A stretch of DNA of 64,000 bases from Agelas oroides (Eukaryota > Porifera > Demospongiae > Agelasida > Agelasidae): assembly GCA_949130485.1 (NCBI GenBank), contig OX422197.1:4036205-4100204 (forward strand), in the 5' to 3' direction. Under the pieces are notes generated by a model. That model was not told the DNA's origin and did not search any database. It saw only the letters and a list, made by a program, of their open reading frames with translations. Of this stretch, positions 31,995 through 44,800 are shown piece after piece. Positions within the stretch are counted from its first letter, which is position 1, and each line of letters starts with the position of its first letter. The position numbers were made by a program, and so were the translations under genes.

Positions 31995-34975
31995 TATTTT
32001 CTGGAATGACCTGACAAACCCGGTTTAACTGCAAGAAGGTGCTGTGAAGCTCATGCAATCCTGTTTACGTGCCAGGAATGATCGAAAGCACTTTTCCCCA
32101 CTGTGGAGACCCTGTGAAGCTCGTGCAAGCCTGTCTTTGTGCGGTAAAGACCTGATAAAGCCGTTTTCACCTCCGATGAGGTGCTGTGAAGCACGTGTAG
32201 GCCTGTTTAAGTACCAACAAAGATTGAGAAAGCAGTTTTCACCACTGTGAAGGTCCTGTGAAGCTCGTGCAAGCATGTGGATGTGCTACAATGACCTGAT
32301 AAGGCCGAATTCACCATCGAGGAAGTGCCGAGAAGCACGTGCAAGCCTGTTTAAGTACCAAAAATGATTGGGAAAGCAGTTTTCACCACTGTGAAGGTCC
32401 TGTGAAGCTCGTGCAAGCCTGTGTATGTTCTGGAATTATCTGATAAAGCCGAATTCACCGCCGAAGAGGTGCTGTGAAACACTTGGAGGCTTGTTGAAGC
32501 GTCAGCAAAGATTGAGAAAGCAGTTTTCACCACTGTGAAGGTCCTGTGAAGCTTGTGCAAGCCTGTGTATGTGCTGGATTGACCTGATAAAGCAGAATTC
32601 ACCGTCGAGGTAGTGCTGAGAAGCACGTGCAGGCCTGTTTAAGTACCAACAAAGATTGAGAAAGCAGTTTTCACCTCTGTGAAGGTCCTGTGAAGCTCGT
32701 GCAAGCCTGTGTCTGTGCAGGAAAGACCTGATAAAGCCGTTTTAACCGCCGATAAGGTGCTGTGAAGCATGTTCAGGCCTGTTTAAGTACCAACAAAGAT
32801 TGAAAAAGCGGTTTTCACCACTGTGAAGGTCCTGTGAAGCTCGTGCAAGCCTGTGTATGTGCTGGAATGCCCTGATACAGCCGAATTCACCATCGAGGAA
32901 GTGCTGAGAAGCACGTGCAGGCCGGTTTAAGTACTAACAAACATTGAGAAAGCAGTTTCCACCACTGTGAAGGTCCTTTGAAGCTCGTGCAAGCCTGTGT
33001 ATGTGATGGGATGATCTGATAAAGCCGAATTCACCGCCGAGGAGGTGCTGTGAAACACTTGGAGGCTTGTTGAAGCGTCAGCAAAGATTGAGAAAGCAGT
33101 TTTCACCACTGTGAAGGTCCTGTGAAGCTTGTGCAAGCCTGTGTATGTACGGGAAAGACCTGATAAAGCCGTTTTAACCGCCCATGAGGTGCTGTGAAGC
33201 ACTTGGAGGTTTGTTGTAGTGTCAGGAAAGATTGAGAAAGCAGTTTTCACCACTGAAGGTCCTGTGAAGCTCGTGCAAGCCTGTGTATGTGCTGGAATGC
33301 CCTGACAAACCCGTTTGAACCGCGAGAAGGTGCTGTGAATCACGTGGAAGCTTGTTGAAGTGGCAGGAAAGATCTAAAAAGCAGTTTTCACCACAGTGGA
33401 AGTCCTGTGAAGCTGGTGCAAGCCTGTGCATGTGCTGGAATGATCTGATAAAGCCGATTTCACCGCCGAGGAGGTGCTCTGAAGAACTTGGATGCTTGTT
33501 GAAGTGTCAGGGAAGATTGAGAAAGCAGTTTTCACCATGGTGAAGGTCCTGTGAAGCTTGTGCAAGCCGGTGTATGTGCGGGAAAGACCTGATAAAGCCG
33601 TTTTAACCGCCGATGAGGTGCTGTGAATCACGTTCTGGCGTGTTTAAGTGTCAAGAAAGATTGAGAAAGCAGTTTTCACCACTGTGAAGGTCCTGTGAAG
33701 CTCGTGCAAGCCTGTGTATGTTCTGGAATGACCTCACAAACACGGTTTAGCTGCGAGAAGGTGCTGTGAAGCACATGCAATCCTGTTTACGTGCCAGGAA
33801 TGATCGAAAGCACTTTTCCCCACTGTGGAGACCCTGTGAAGCTCGTGCAAGCCTGTCTTTGTGCGGGAAAGACCTGATAAAGCCGTTTTCACCTCCGATG
33901 TGGTGCTGTGAAGCACGTGTAGGCCTCTTTAAGTACCAACAAAGATTGAGAAAGCAGTTTTCACCACTGTGAAGGTCCTGTGAAGCTCGTGCAAGCCTGT
34001 GTATGTGCTAGAATGACCTGATAAAGCCGAATTCACCGTTGAGGAAGTGCCGAGAAGCACGTGCAGGCCTGTTTAAGTACCAACAAAGATTGGGAAAGCA
34101 GTTTTCACCACTGTGAAGGTCCTGTGAAGCTCGTGCAAGCCTGTGTATGTTCTGGAATTATCTGATAAAGCCGAATTCACCGCCGAAGAGGTGCTGTGAA
34201 ACACTTGGAGGCTTGTTGAAGCGTCAGCAAAGATTGAGAAAGCAGTTTTCACCACTGTGAAGGTCCTGTGAAGCTTGTGCAAGCCTGTGTATGTGCTGGA
34301 TTGACCTGATAAAGCAGAATTCACCGTCGAGGTAGTGCTGAGAAGCACGTGCAGGCCTGTTTAAGTACCAACAAAGGTTGAGAAAGCAGTTTTCACCTCT
34401 GTGCAGGTCCTGTGAAGCTCGTGCAAGCCTGTGTCTGTGCAGGAAAAACCTGATAAAGCCGTTTTAACCGCCGATATGGTGCTGTGAAGCATGTTCAGGC
34501 CTGTTTAAGTACCAACAAAGATTGAAAAAGCGGTTTTCACCACTGTGAAGGTCCTGTGAAGCTCGTGCAAGCCTGTGTATGTGCTGGAATGCCCTGATAC
34601 AGCCGAATTCACCATCGAGGAAGTGCTGAGAAGCACGTGCAGGCCGGTTTAAGTACTAACAAACATTGAGAAAGCAGTTTCCACCACTGTGAATGTCCTG
34701 TGAAGCTCGTGCAAGCCTGTGTATGTGATGGGATGATCTGATAAAGCCGAATTCACCGCCGAGGAGGTGCTGTGAAACACTTGGAGGCTTGTTGAAGCGT
34801 CAGCAAAGATTGAGAAAGCAGTTTTCACCACTGTGAAGGTCCTGTGAAGCTTGTGCAAGCCTGTGTATGTACGGGAAAGACCTGATAAAGCCGTTTTAAC
34901 CGCCCATGAGGTGCTGTGAAGCACTTGGAGGTTTGTTGTAGTGTCAGGAAAGATTGAGAAAGCAGTTTTCACCTC
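31995..34975 (-). repeat. Higher-order repeat, two copies, 1722-bp offset
   Basis: About 31995-33253 and 33717-34975 match monomer for monomer, including the AATGATCGAAAGC variant and shared substitutions. Each copy is about 1.26 kb. The intervening ~460 bp belong to the next repeat family. Confidence 0.85.
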
Positions 34976-37900
34976 TGTGAAGGTCCTGTGCAGCTCGCTA
35001 AAGCCTGTGTATGTGCTGGAATGATCTGATAAAGCCGATTTAACCGCCGAGGAAGTGCTGTGAAACACTTGGAGGCTTGTTGAAACGTCAGCAAAGATTC
35101 AGAAAGCAGTTTTCACCACTGTGAAGGTCCTCTGAAGCTTCTGCAAGCCTGTGTATGTGCTCGATTGACCTGATAAAGCCGAATTCACCATCGAGGAAGT
35201 GCTGAGAAGCACGTGCTGGCCTGTTTAAGTGCTAGGAAAGATTGAGAAAGCAGTTTTAACCACTGTGAAGGTCCTGTGAAGCTTGTGCAAGCCTGTGTAT
35301 GTGCGGGAAAGACCTGATAAAGCCGTTTTAACCGCCGATGAGGTGCTGTGAATCACGTGCTGTCGAGTTTAAGTGCCAAGAAAGATTGAGAAAGCAGTTT
35401 TCACCTCTGTGAAGGTCCTGCGAAGCTCGTGCAAGCCTGTGTCTGTGCTGAAATGACCTGACAAATCGGTTTTCACCACCGAGAACGTGCTGTGAAGAAC
35501 ATGGAGGCTTGTTGAAGTTCCAGGAAGGATCTCAAAAGCCGTTTTCAGCACTGTGGATGTCCTGTGAAGCTCGTGCTTGCCTGTCTTTGTGCCGGAAAGA
35601 CTTGATGAAGCCGTTTTCACCTCCGATGAGGTGCTGTGAACCACTTGCAGGCCTGTTTAAGTACCAACAAAGATTGAGAAAGCAGTTTTCACTACTGTGA
35701 AGGTCCTGTGAAGCTCGTGCAAGCCTGTGTATGTGCTGGAATGCCCTGACAAACCCGTTTGAACCGCGAGAAGGTGCTGTGAATCACGTGGAAGCTTGTT
35801 GAAGTGGCAGGAAAGATCTAAAAAGCAGTTTTCACCACGGTGGAAGTCCTGTGAAGCTGGTGCAAGCCTGTGCATGTGCAGGAATGATCTGATAAAGCCG
35901 ATTTCACCGCCGAGGAGGTGCTCTGAAGAACTTGGATGCTTGTTGAAGTGTCAGGGAAGATTGAGAAAGCAGTTTTCACCATGGTGAAGGTCCTGTGAAG
36001 CTTGTGCAAGCCGGTGTATGTGCGGGAAAGACCTGATAAAGCCGTTTTAACCGCCGATGAGGTGCTGTGAATCACGTTCTGGCGTGTTTAAGTGTCAAGA
36101 AAGATTGAGAAAGCAGTTTTCACCACTGTGAAGGTCCTGTGAAGCTCGTGCAAGCCTGTGTATGTTCTGGAATGACCTGACAAACACGGTTTAGCTGCGA
36201 GAAGGTGCTGTGAAGCACATGCAATCCTGTTTACGTGCCAGCAATGATCGAAAGCACTTTTCCCCACTGTGGAGACCCTGTGAAGCTCGTGCAAGCCTGT
36301 CTTTGTGCGGGAAAGACCTGATAAAGCCGTTTTCACCTCCGATGTGGTGCTGTGAAGCACGTGTAGGCCTGTTTAAGTACCAACAAAGATTGAGAAAGCA
36401 GTTTTCACCACTGTGAAGGTCCTGTGAAGCTCGTGCAAGCCTGTGTATGTGCTAGAATGACCTGATAAAGCCGAATTCACCGTCGAGGAAGTGCCGAGAA
36501 GCACGTGCAGGCCTGTTTAAGTACCAACAAAGATTGGGAAAGCAGTTTTCACCACTGTGAAGGTCCTGTGAAGCTCGTGCAAGCCTGTGTATGTTCTGGA
36601 ATTATCTGATAAAGCCGATTTCACCGCCGATGAGGTGCTGTGAAACACTTGGAGGCTAGTTGAAGCGTCAGCAAAGATTGAGAAAGCAGTTTTCACCACT
36701 GTGAAGGTCCTGTGAAGCTCGTGCAACCCTGTGTCTGTGCTGAAATTACCTGTCAAATCCGTTTTAACCGCTGAGAAAGTGCTGTGAAGAACGTGGAGGC
36801 TTGTTGAAGTGCCAGGAAGAATCTAAAAAGCCGTTTTCAGCACTATGGATGTCCTGTGAAGCTCGTGCAAGCCTGTGGATGTGCACGAAAGACCAGATAA
36901 AGCCGTTTTAACCGCCGATAAGGTGCTGTGAAGCACGTGCAGGCCTGTTTAAGTACCAACAAAGATTGAGAAAGCAGTTTTCACCACTGTGGAGGTCCTG
37001 TGAAGCTCGTGCAAGCCTGTGTATGTGATGGAATGACCTGACAAACCGGTTTGAACCGCGAGAAGGTGCTGTGAATCACGTGGAAGCTTGTTGAAGTGTC
37101 AGGAAAGACCTAAAAAGAAGTTTTCACCACAGTGGAAGTCCTGTGAAGCTCATTCAAACCTCTGCATGTGCTGGAACGATCTGATAAAGTCGATTTCACC
37201 GCCGAGGAGGTGCTGTGAAGCACTTGGAGGCTTGTTGAAGTGCCAAGAAAGATTGAGAAAGCAGTTTTCACCTCTGTGAAGGTCCTGTGAAGCTCGTGCA
37301 AGCCTGTGTCTGTGCTGAATGACCTGACAAATCCGTTTTAACCACCGAGAACGTTCTGTGAAGAACGTGGAGGCTTGTTGAATTGCCAGGAAGGATCTAA
37401 AAAGCCGTTTTCAGCACTGTGGATGTCCTGTGAAGCTCGTGCAAGCCTGTGGATGTGCGGGAAAGACCTGATAAAGCCGTTTTCACCGCCGATAAGGTGC
37501 TGTGAATCACGTGCTGGCGTGTTTAAGTGCCAAGAAAGATTGAGAAAGCAGTTTTCACCACTGTGAAGGTCCTGTGAAGCTCGTGCAAGCCTGTATATGT
37601 GCTGGAATGACCTGACAAAACCGTTTGAACCGCGAGAAGGTGCTGTGAATCACGTGGAAGCTTGTTGAAGTGTCAGGAAAGACCTAAAAAGCAGTTTTCA
37701 CCACAGTGGAAGTCCTGTGAAGCTCGTTCAAAACTGTGCATGTGTTGGAATGATCTGATAAAGCCGATTTCACCGTCCAGGAGGTGCTGTGAAGCACTTC
37801 GAGGCTTGTTGAAGTGTCAGCAAAGATTGAGAAAGCAGTTTTCACCACTGTGAAGGTCCTGTGAAGCTTGTGCAAGCCTGTGTATGTGCGGGAAAGACCT

Positions 37901-39299
37901 GATAAAGCCGTTTTAACCGCCGATGAGGTGCTGTGAATCACGTGCTGTCGAGTTTAAGTGCCAAGAAAGATTGAGAAAGCAGTTTTCACCTCTGTGAAGG
38001 TCCTGCGAAGCTCGTGCAAGCCTGTGTCTGTGCTGAAATGACCTGACAAATCGGTTTTCACCACCGAGAACGTGCTGTGAAGAACGTGGAGGCTTGTTGA
38101 AGTGCCAGAAAGGATCTCAAAAGCCGTTTTCAGCACTGTGGATGTCCTGTGAAGCTCGTGCTTGCCTGTCTTTGTGCCGGAAAGACTTGATGAAGCCGTT
38201 TTCACCTCCGATGAGGTGCTGTGAACCACTTGCAGGCCTGTTTAAGTACCAACAAAGATTGAGAAAGCAGTTTTCACCACTGTGAAGGTCCTGTGAAGCT
38301 CGTGCAAGCCTGTGTATGTGCTGGAATGCCCTGACAAACCCGTTTGAACCGCGAGAAGGTGCTGTGAATCACGTGGAAGCTTGTTGAAGTGGCAGGAAAG
38401 ATCTAAAAAGCAGTTTTCACCACAGTGGAAGTCCTGTGAAGCTGGTGCAAGCCTGTGCATGTGCTGGAATGATCTGATAAAGCCGATTTCACCGCCGAGG
38501 AGGTGCTCTGAAGAACTTGGATGCTTGTTGAAGTGTCAGGGAAGATTGAGAAAGAAGTTTTCACCATGGTGAAGGTCCTGTGAAGCTTGTGCAAGCCGGT
38601 GTATGTGCGGGAAAGACCTGATAAAGCCGTTTTAACCGCCGATGAGGTGCTGTGAATCACGTTCTGGCGTGTTTAAGTGTCAAGAAAGATTGAGAAAGCA
38701 GTTTTCACCACTGTGAAGGTCCTGTGAAGCTCGTGCAAGCCTGTGTATGTTCTGGAATGACCTGACAAACACGGTTTAGCTGCGAGAAGGTGCTGTGAAG
38801 CACATGCAATCCTGTTTACGTGCCAGGAATGATCGAAAGCACTTTTCCCCACTGTGGAGACCCTGTGAAGCTCGTGCAAGCCTGTCTTTGTGCGGGAAAG
38901 ACCTGATAAAGCCGTTTTCACCTCCGATGTGGTGCTGTGAAGCACGTGTAGGCCTGTTTAAGTACCAACAAAGATTGAGAAAGCAGTTTTCACCACTGTG
39001 AAGGTCCTGTGAAGCTCGTGCAAGCCTGTGTATGTGCTAGAATGACCTGATAAAGCCGAATTCACCGTCGAGGAAGTGCCGAGAAGCACGTGCAGGCCTG
39101 TTTAAGTACCAACAAAGATTGGGAAAGCAGTTTTCACCACTGTGAAGGTCCTGTGAAGCTCGTGCAAGCCTGTGTATGTTCTGGAATTATCTGATAAAGC
39201 CGATTTCACCGCCGATGAGGTGCTGTGAAACACTTGGAGGCTAGTTGAAGCGTCAGCAAAGATTGAGAAAGCAGTTTTCACCACTGTGAAGGTCCTGTG
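33256..39299 (-). repeat. Higher-order repeat, three copies (33256-34270, 35700-36714, 38285-39299)
   Basis: Three ~1-kb blocks share the same order of variants, including GAAGAACTTGGATGC, CACGTTCTGGCG and AATGATCGAAAGC. The offsets are 2444 and then 2585 bp. They differ by scattered substitutions. Copies two and three lie within a longer 1.6-kb duplication (35242-36860 and 37827-39445). Confidence 0.85.
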
Positions 39300-41844
39300 A
39301 AGCTCGTGCAACCCTGTGTCTGTGCTGAAATTACCTGTCAAATCCGTTTTAACCGCTGAGAAAGTGCTGTGAAGAACGTGGAGGCTTGTTGAAGTGCCAG
39401 GAAGGATCTAAAAAGCCGTTTTCAGCACTGTGGATGTCCTGTGAAGCTCGTGAAAGCCTGTGTATGTGCGGGAAAGACCTGATAAAGCCGTTTTATCCGC
39501 CGATAAGGCGCTGTGAAGCACGTGAAGGCCTGTTTAAGTACAAACAACGATTGAGAAAGCAGTTTTCACCACTGTGAAGGTCCTGTGAAGCTGGTGCACG
39601 CCTGTGTATGTGCTGGAAAGACCTTACAAAACCCGTTTTAACCGCGAGAAGGTGCTGTGAATCACGTGGAAGCTTGTTGAAGTGTCAGGAAAGACCTAAA
39701 AAGCAGTTTTCACCACAGTGGAAGTCCTGTGAAGCTCGTGCAAGCCTGTGCATGTGCTGGAATGATATGATAAAGCCGATTTCACCGGCGAGGAGGTGCT
39801 GTGAAGCACTTGGAGGCTTATTGAAGTGTCAGGAAAGATTGAGAAAGCATTTTACACCACTGTGAAGGTCCTGTGAAGGTTGTGCAAGCCTGTGTATGTG
39901 CAGGAAAGACCTGATCAAGCCGTTTTAACCGCCGATGAGTTGCTGTGAATCACGTGATGACGTGTTTAAGTGGCAAGAAAGATTGAGAAAGCGGTTTTCA
40001 CATCTGTGAAGGTCCTGTGAAGTCGTGCAAGCCTGTGTCTGTTCTGAAATGACCTGACAAATCCGTTTTAACCACCGAGAACGTGCTGTGAAGAACGTGG
40101 AGGCTTGTTGAAGTGCCAGGAAGGATCTAAAAAGCCGTTTTCAGCACTGTGGATGTCCTGTGAAGCTCGTGCAAGCCTGTGGATGTGCGGGAAAGACCTG
40201 ATAAAGCCGTTTTCAGCGCCGATGAGGTGCTGTGAATCACGTGCTGGCGTGTTTAAGTGCCAAGAAAGGTTGAGAAAGCAGTTTTCACCACTGTGAAGGT
40301 CCTGTGAAGCTCGTGCAAGCCTGTGTATGTGCTGGAATGACCTGACAAACCCGTTTGAACCGCGAGAAGGTGCTGTGAATCACGTGGAAGCTTGTTGAAA
40401 TGTCAGGAAAGACCTAAAAAGCAGTTTTCACCACAGTGGAAGTCCTGTGTAGCTCGTGCAAGCCTGTGCATGTGCTGGAATGATCTGATAAAGCCGATTT
40501 GACCGGCGAGGTGGTGCTGTGAAGCACTTGGAGGCTTATTGAAGTGTCAGGAAAGATTGAGAAAGCAGTTTTCACCGCTGTGAAGGTCCTGTGAAGCATG
40601 TGTAAGCCTGTGTATGTGCTGGAATGATCTGATAAATCCGATTTCACTGTCGAGGAGGTGCTATGAAACACTTGGAGGCTTGTTTAAGCGTCAGCAAAGA
40701 TTGAGAAAGCAGTTTTCTCCACTGTGGAAGTCCTGTGAAGCTCGTGCAAGCCTGTGTATGTGCGGGAAGGACCTGATAATGCCGTTTTAACCGCCGATGA
40801 GGTCGTGCTGGCGTGTTTAAGTGCCGAGAAAGATTGAGAAAGTAGTTTTCACCACTGTGAAAGTCCTGTGGAGCTCGTGCAAGCCTGTGTATGTTCTGGA
40901 ATGACCTGACAAACCCGGTTTAACTGCGAGAAGGTGCTGTGAAGCACATGCAATCCTGTTTACGTGCCAGGAATGATCGAAATCACTTTTCCCCACTGTG
41001 GAGACCATGTGAAGCTCGTGAAAGGCTGTCTTTGTGCGGGAAAGACCTGATAAGGTCGTTTTCACCTCCTATGAGGTACTGTGAAGCACGTGTAGGCCTG
41101 TTTAAGTACCAACAAAGATTGAGAAAGCAGTTTTCACCACTGTGAAGGTCCTGTGAAGCTCGTGCAAGCCTGTGTATGTGCTAGAATGACCTGATAAAGC
41201 CGAATTCAACGTCGAGGAAGTGCTGAGAAGCACGTGCAGGCTTGTTGAAGCGTCAGCAAAGATTGAGAAAGCAGTTTTCACCACTGTGAAGGTCCTGTGA
41301 AGCTTGTGCAAGCCTGTGTATGTGCTGGATTGATCTGATAAAGCAGAATTCACCGTCTAGGAAGTGCTGAGAAGCACGTGCAGGCCTGTTTAAGTACCAA
41401 CAAAGATTGAGAAAGCAGTTTTCACCTCTGTGAAGGTCCTGTGAAGCTCGTGCAAGCCTGTGTCTGTGCTGGAATGAGCTGATAATGCCTTTTTAACCGC
41501 CGATATGTTGCTGTGAAGAACGTGCAGGCCTGTTTAACTACCAACAAAGATTGAGGTGCTGTGAAGCACGTGTAGGACTGTTTTAGTACCAACAAAGATT
41601 GGGAAAGCAGTTTTCACCACTGTGAAGCTCCTGTGAAGCTCGTGCAAGCCTGTGTATGTGCTGGAATTATGTGATAAAGCTGATTTCACCGCCGAGGAGG
41701 TGCTGTGAAACACTTGGAGGCTTGTTGAAGCGTCAGCAAAGATTGAGAAAGCAGTTTTCACCACTGTGAAGGTCCTGTGAAGCTTGTGCAAGCCGGTGTA
41801 TGTTCTGGAATGACCTGACAAACCCGGTTTAACTACGAGAAGGT

Positions 41845-44800
41845 GCTGTGAAGCACATGCAATCCTGTTTACGTGCCAGGAATGATCGAAAGCACTTTTC
41901 CCCACTGTGGAAACCCTGTGAAGCTCGTGCAAGCCTGTCTTTGTGCGGGAAAGACCTGATTAAGCCGAATTCACTGTCTAGGAAGTGCTGAGAAGCACGT
42001 GCAGGCCTGTTTAAGTACCAACAAAGGTTGGGAAAACAGTTTTCACCACTGTGAAGGTCCTGTGAAGCTCGTGCAAGCCTGTGTATGTGCTGGAATTATG
42101 TGATAAAGCCGATTTCACCGCCGAGGAGGTGCTATGAAACACTTGGAGGCTTGTTGAAGCGTAAGCAAAGATTGAGAAAGCTGTTTCCACCACTGTGAAT
42201 GTCCTGTGAAGCTTGTGCAAGCCTGTGTATGTGCTGGATTGACCTGATAAAGCAGAATTCACCGTCGAGGAAGTGCTGAGAAGCACGTGCAGGCCTGTTT
42301 AAGTACCAACAAAGATTGAGAAAGCAATTTTCACCTCTGTGAAGGTCCTGTGAAGCTCGTGCAAGCCTGTGTCTGTGCTGGAATGAGCTGATAAAGCCGT
42401 TTTAACCGCCGATAAGGTGCTGTGAAGAACGTGCAGGCCTGTTTAACTACCATCAAAGATTGAGAAAGCAGTTTTCACCTCTGTGAAGGTCCTGTGAATC
42501 ACGTGGAAGCTTGTTGAAGTGTCAGGAAAGACCTAAAAAGCAGTTTCCATCACAGTGGAAGTCCTGTGAAGCTCGTGCAAGCCTGTGTATGTACTGGAAT
42601 TATCCGATTTCACCGGCGAGGAGGTGCTGTGAAGCACTTGGATGGGTTGTTGAAGTGTCAGGAAAGATTTAGAAAGCAGTTTTCACCACTGTGAAGGTCC
42701 TGTGAAGCTGAAGCTTGTGCAAGCCAGTGTTTGTGCGGGAAAGACCTGATAAAGCCGTTTTAACCTGCTATGAATCACGTGCTGGCGTGTTTAAGTGTCA
42801 AGAAAGATCGAGAAAGCAGTTATCACCACTGTGAAGGTCCTGTGAAGCTCGTGCAAGCCTGTGTATGTTCTTGAATGACCTGACAAACCCGGTTTAACTG
42901 TGAGAAGGTGCTGTGAAGCACATGCAATCCTGTTTACGTGCCGGGAATGATCGAAAACACTTTCCCCCACTGTGGAGACCCTGTGAAGCTCTTGCAAGCC
43001 TGTGTATGTGCTGTAATTATCTGATAAAGCCGATTTCACCCCCAAAGAGGTGCTGTGAAGCACTTGGAGACTTGTTGAAGTGTCAGGAAAGATTGAGAAA
43101 GCAGTTTTCACCACTTTGAAGGTCCTGCGAAGCTTGTGCAGGCCTGTGTATGTGCTGGATGAGCTGATAAAGCCGTTTTAACCGACGATAAGGTGCTGTG
43201 AAGCACGTGTAGGCCTGTTTAACTGCCAACAAAGATTGAGAAAGCAGTTTTCACCTCTGAGAAGGTCCTGTGAAGCACGTGCAAGTTTGGGTCTGTGCTG
43301 GAATTAGCTGATAAAGCCGTTTTAACCGCCGATAAGCTGCTGTGAAGCACATGCAATGCTGTTTATGTGCCAGGACTGTGGCAGCCCTGTGAAGCTCGTG
43401 CAAGCCTGTCTTTGTGCGGAAAAGACCTGATAAAGCCGTTTTCACCTCCGATGATGTGCTATGAACCACGTGCAGGCCTGTTTAAGTACCAACAAAGATT
43501 GAGAAAGCAGTTTTCACCTCTGTGAAGGTCCAGTGAAGCTCGTGCAACCCTGTGTCTGTGCTGAAATGACCTGACAAATCCGTTTTAACCACCGAGAAAG
43601 TGCTGTGAAGAACGTGGAGGCTTGTTGAAGTGCCAGGAAGGATCTAAAAAGCCGTTTTAAGCACTGTGGATGTCCTGTGAAGCTCGTGCAAGCCTATGTA
43701 TGTGCAGGAAAGACCTGATAAAGCCGTTTTCACCTCCGATGAGGTGCAGTGAAGCACGTGTAGGCCTGTTTAAGTACCAACAAAGATTGAGAAAGCAGTT
43801 TTCACCACAGTGAAGGTCCTGTGAAGCTCGTGCAAGCCTGTGTATGTGCTGGAATGATCTGATAAAGCCGATTTCACCGCCGAGGAGGTGCTGTGAAACA
43901 CTTGAAGGCTTGTTGAAGCATCAGCAAAGATTGAGAAAGCAGTTTTCACCACTGTGAAGGTCCTGTGAAGCTTGTGCAAGCCTGTGTATGTGCGGGAAAT
44001 ACCTGATAAAGCCGTTTTAACCGCCGATGAGGTGCTGTGATGAACTTGGAGGTTTGTTGAAGTGTCAGGAAAGATTGAGAAAGCAGTTTGCACCACTGTG
44101 AAGGTCCTGTGAAGCTCGTGCAAACCTGTGTATGTGCTAGAATGACCTGATAAAGCCGAATTGACCGTCGAGGAAGTGCTGAGGAGCACGTGCAGGCCTG
44201 TTTAAGTGCTAGGAAAGATCGAGAAAGCAGTTTTCACCACTGTAAAGGTCCTGTGAAGCTTGTGCAAACATGTGTATCTTCTGGAATGTCCTTACAAACC
44301 CGTTTTAACCGCGAGAAGGTGCTGTGAATCACGTGGAAGCTTGTTGAAGTGTCAGGAAAGACCTAAAAAGCAGTTTACACCACAGTGGAAGTCCTGTGAA
44401 GCTCGTGCAAGCCTGTGTATGTGCAGGAAAGACCTGATAAAGCCGTTTTAACCGCCGATGAGGTGCTGTGAAGCACGTGCAGGCCTGTTTAAGTGCCAGG
44501 AAAGATAGGGAAAGCAGTTTTGACCACTGTAAAGGTCCTGTGAAGCTCGTGCAGGCCTGTGTATGTTCTGGAATGAACTGACAAACTCGCTTTAACTGCG
44601 AGAAGGTGCTGTGAAGCATATGCAATCCTGTTTACGTGCCAGGACTGTGGAGGCCCTGTGAAGCTCGTGCAAGCCTGTCTCTGTGCGGGAAAGACCAGAT
44701 AAAGCCGTTATCACCTCCGATGATGTACTGTGAACCACGTGCAGGCCTGTTTAAGTACCAACAAAGATTGAGAAAGCAGTTTTCACCTCTGTGAAGGTCC

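Larger units (their letters stand above)
31462..41844 (-). repeat. Homogenised satellite array, - orientation, with multi-kb higher-order repeats
   Basis: Highly similar monomers are arranged in long repeated series. A common variant carries AGGAATGATCGAAAGC followed by ACTTTTCCCC. Some monomers are short, lacking about 25 bp around GCCAGGACTGTG. 287-bp dimer steps are clear at 37088, 37375 and 37662. Blocks repeat at 1722, 2444 and 2585 bp (listed separately). No gene is visible. Confidence 0.92.
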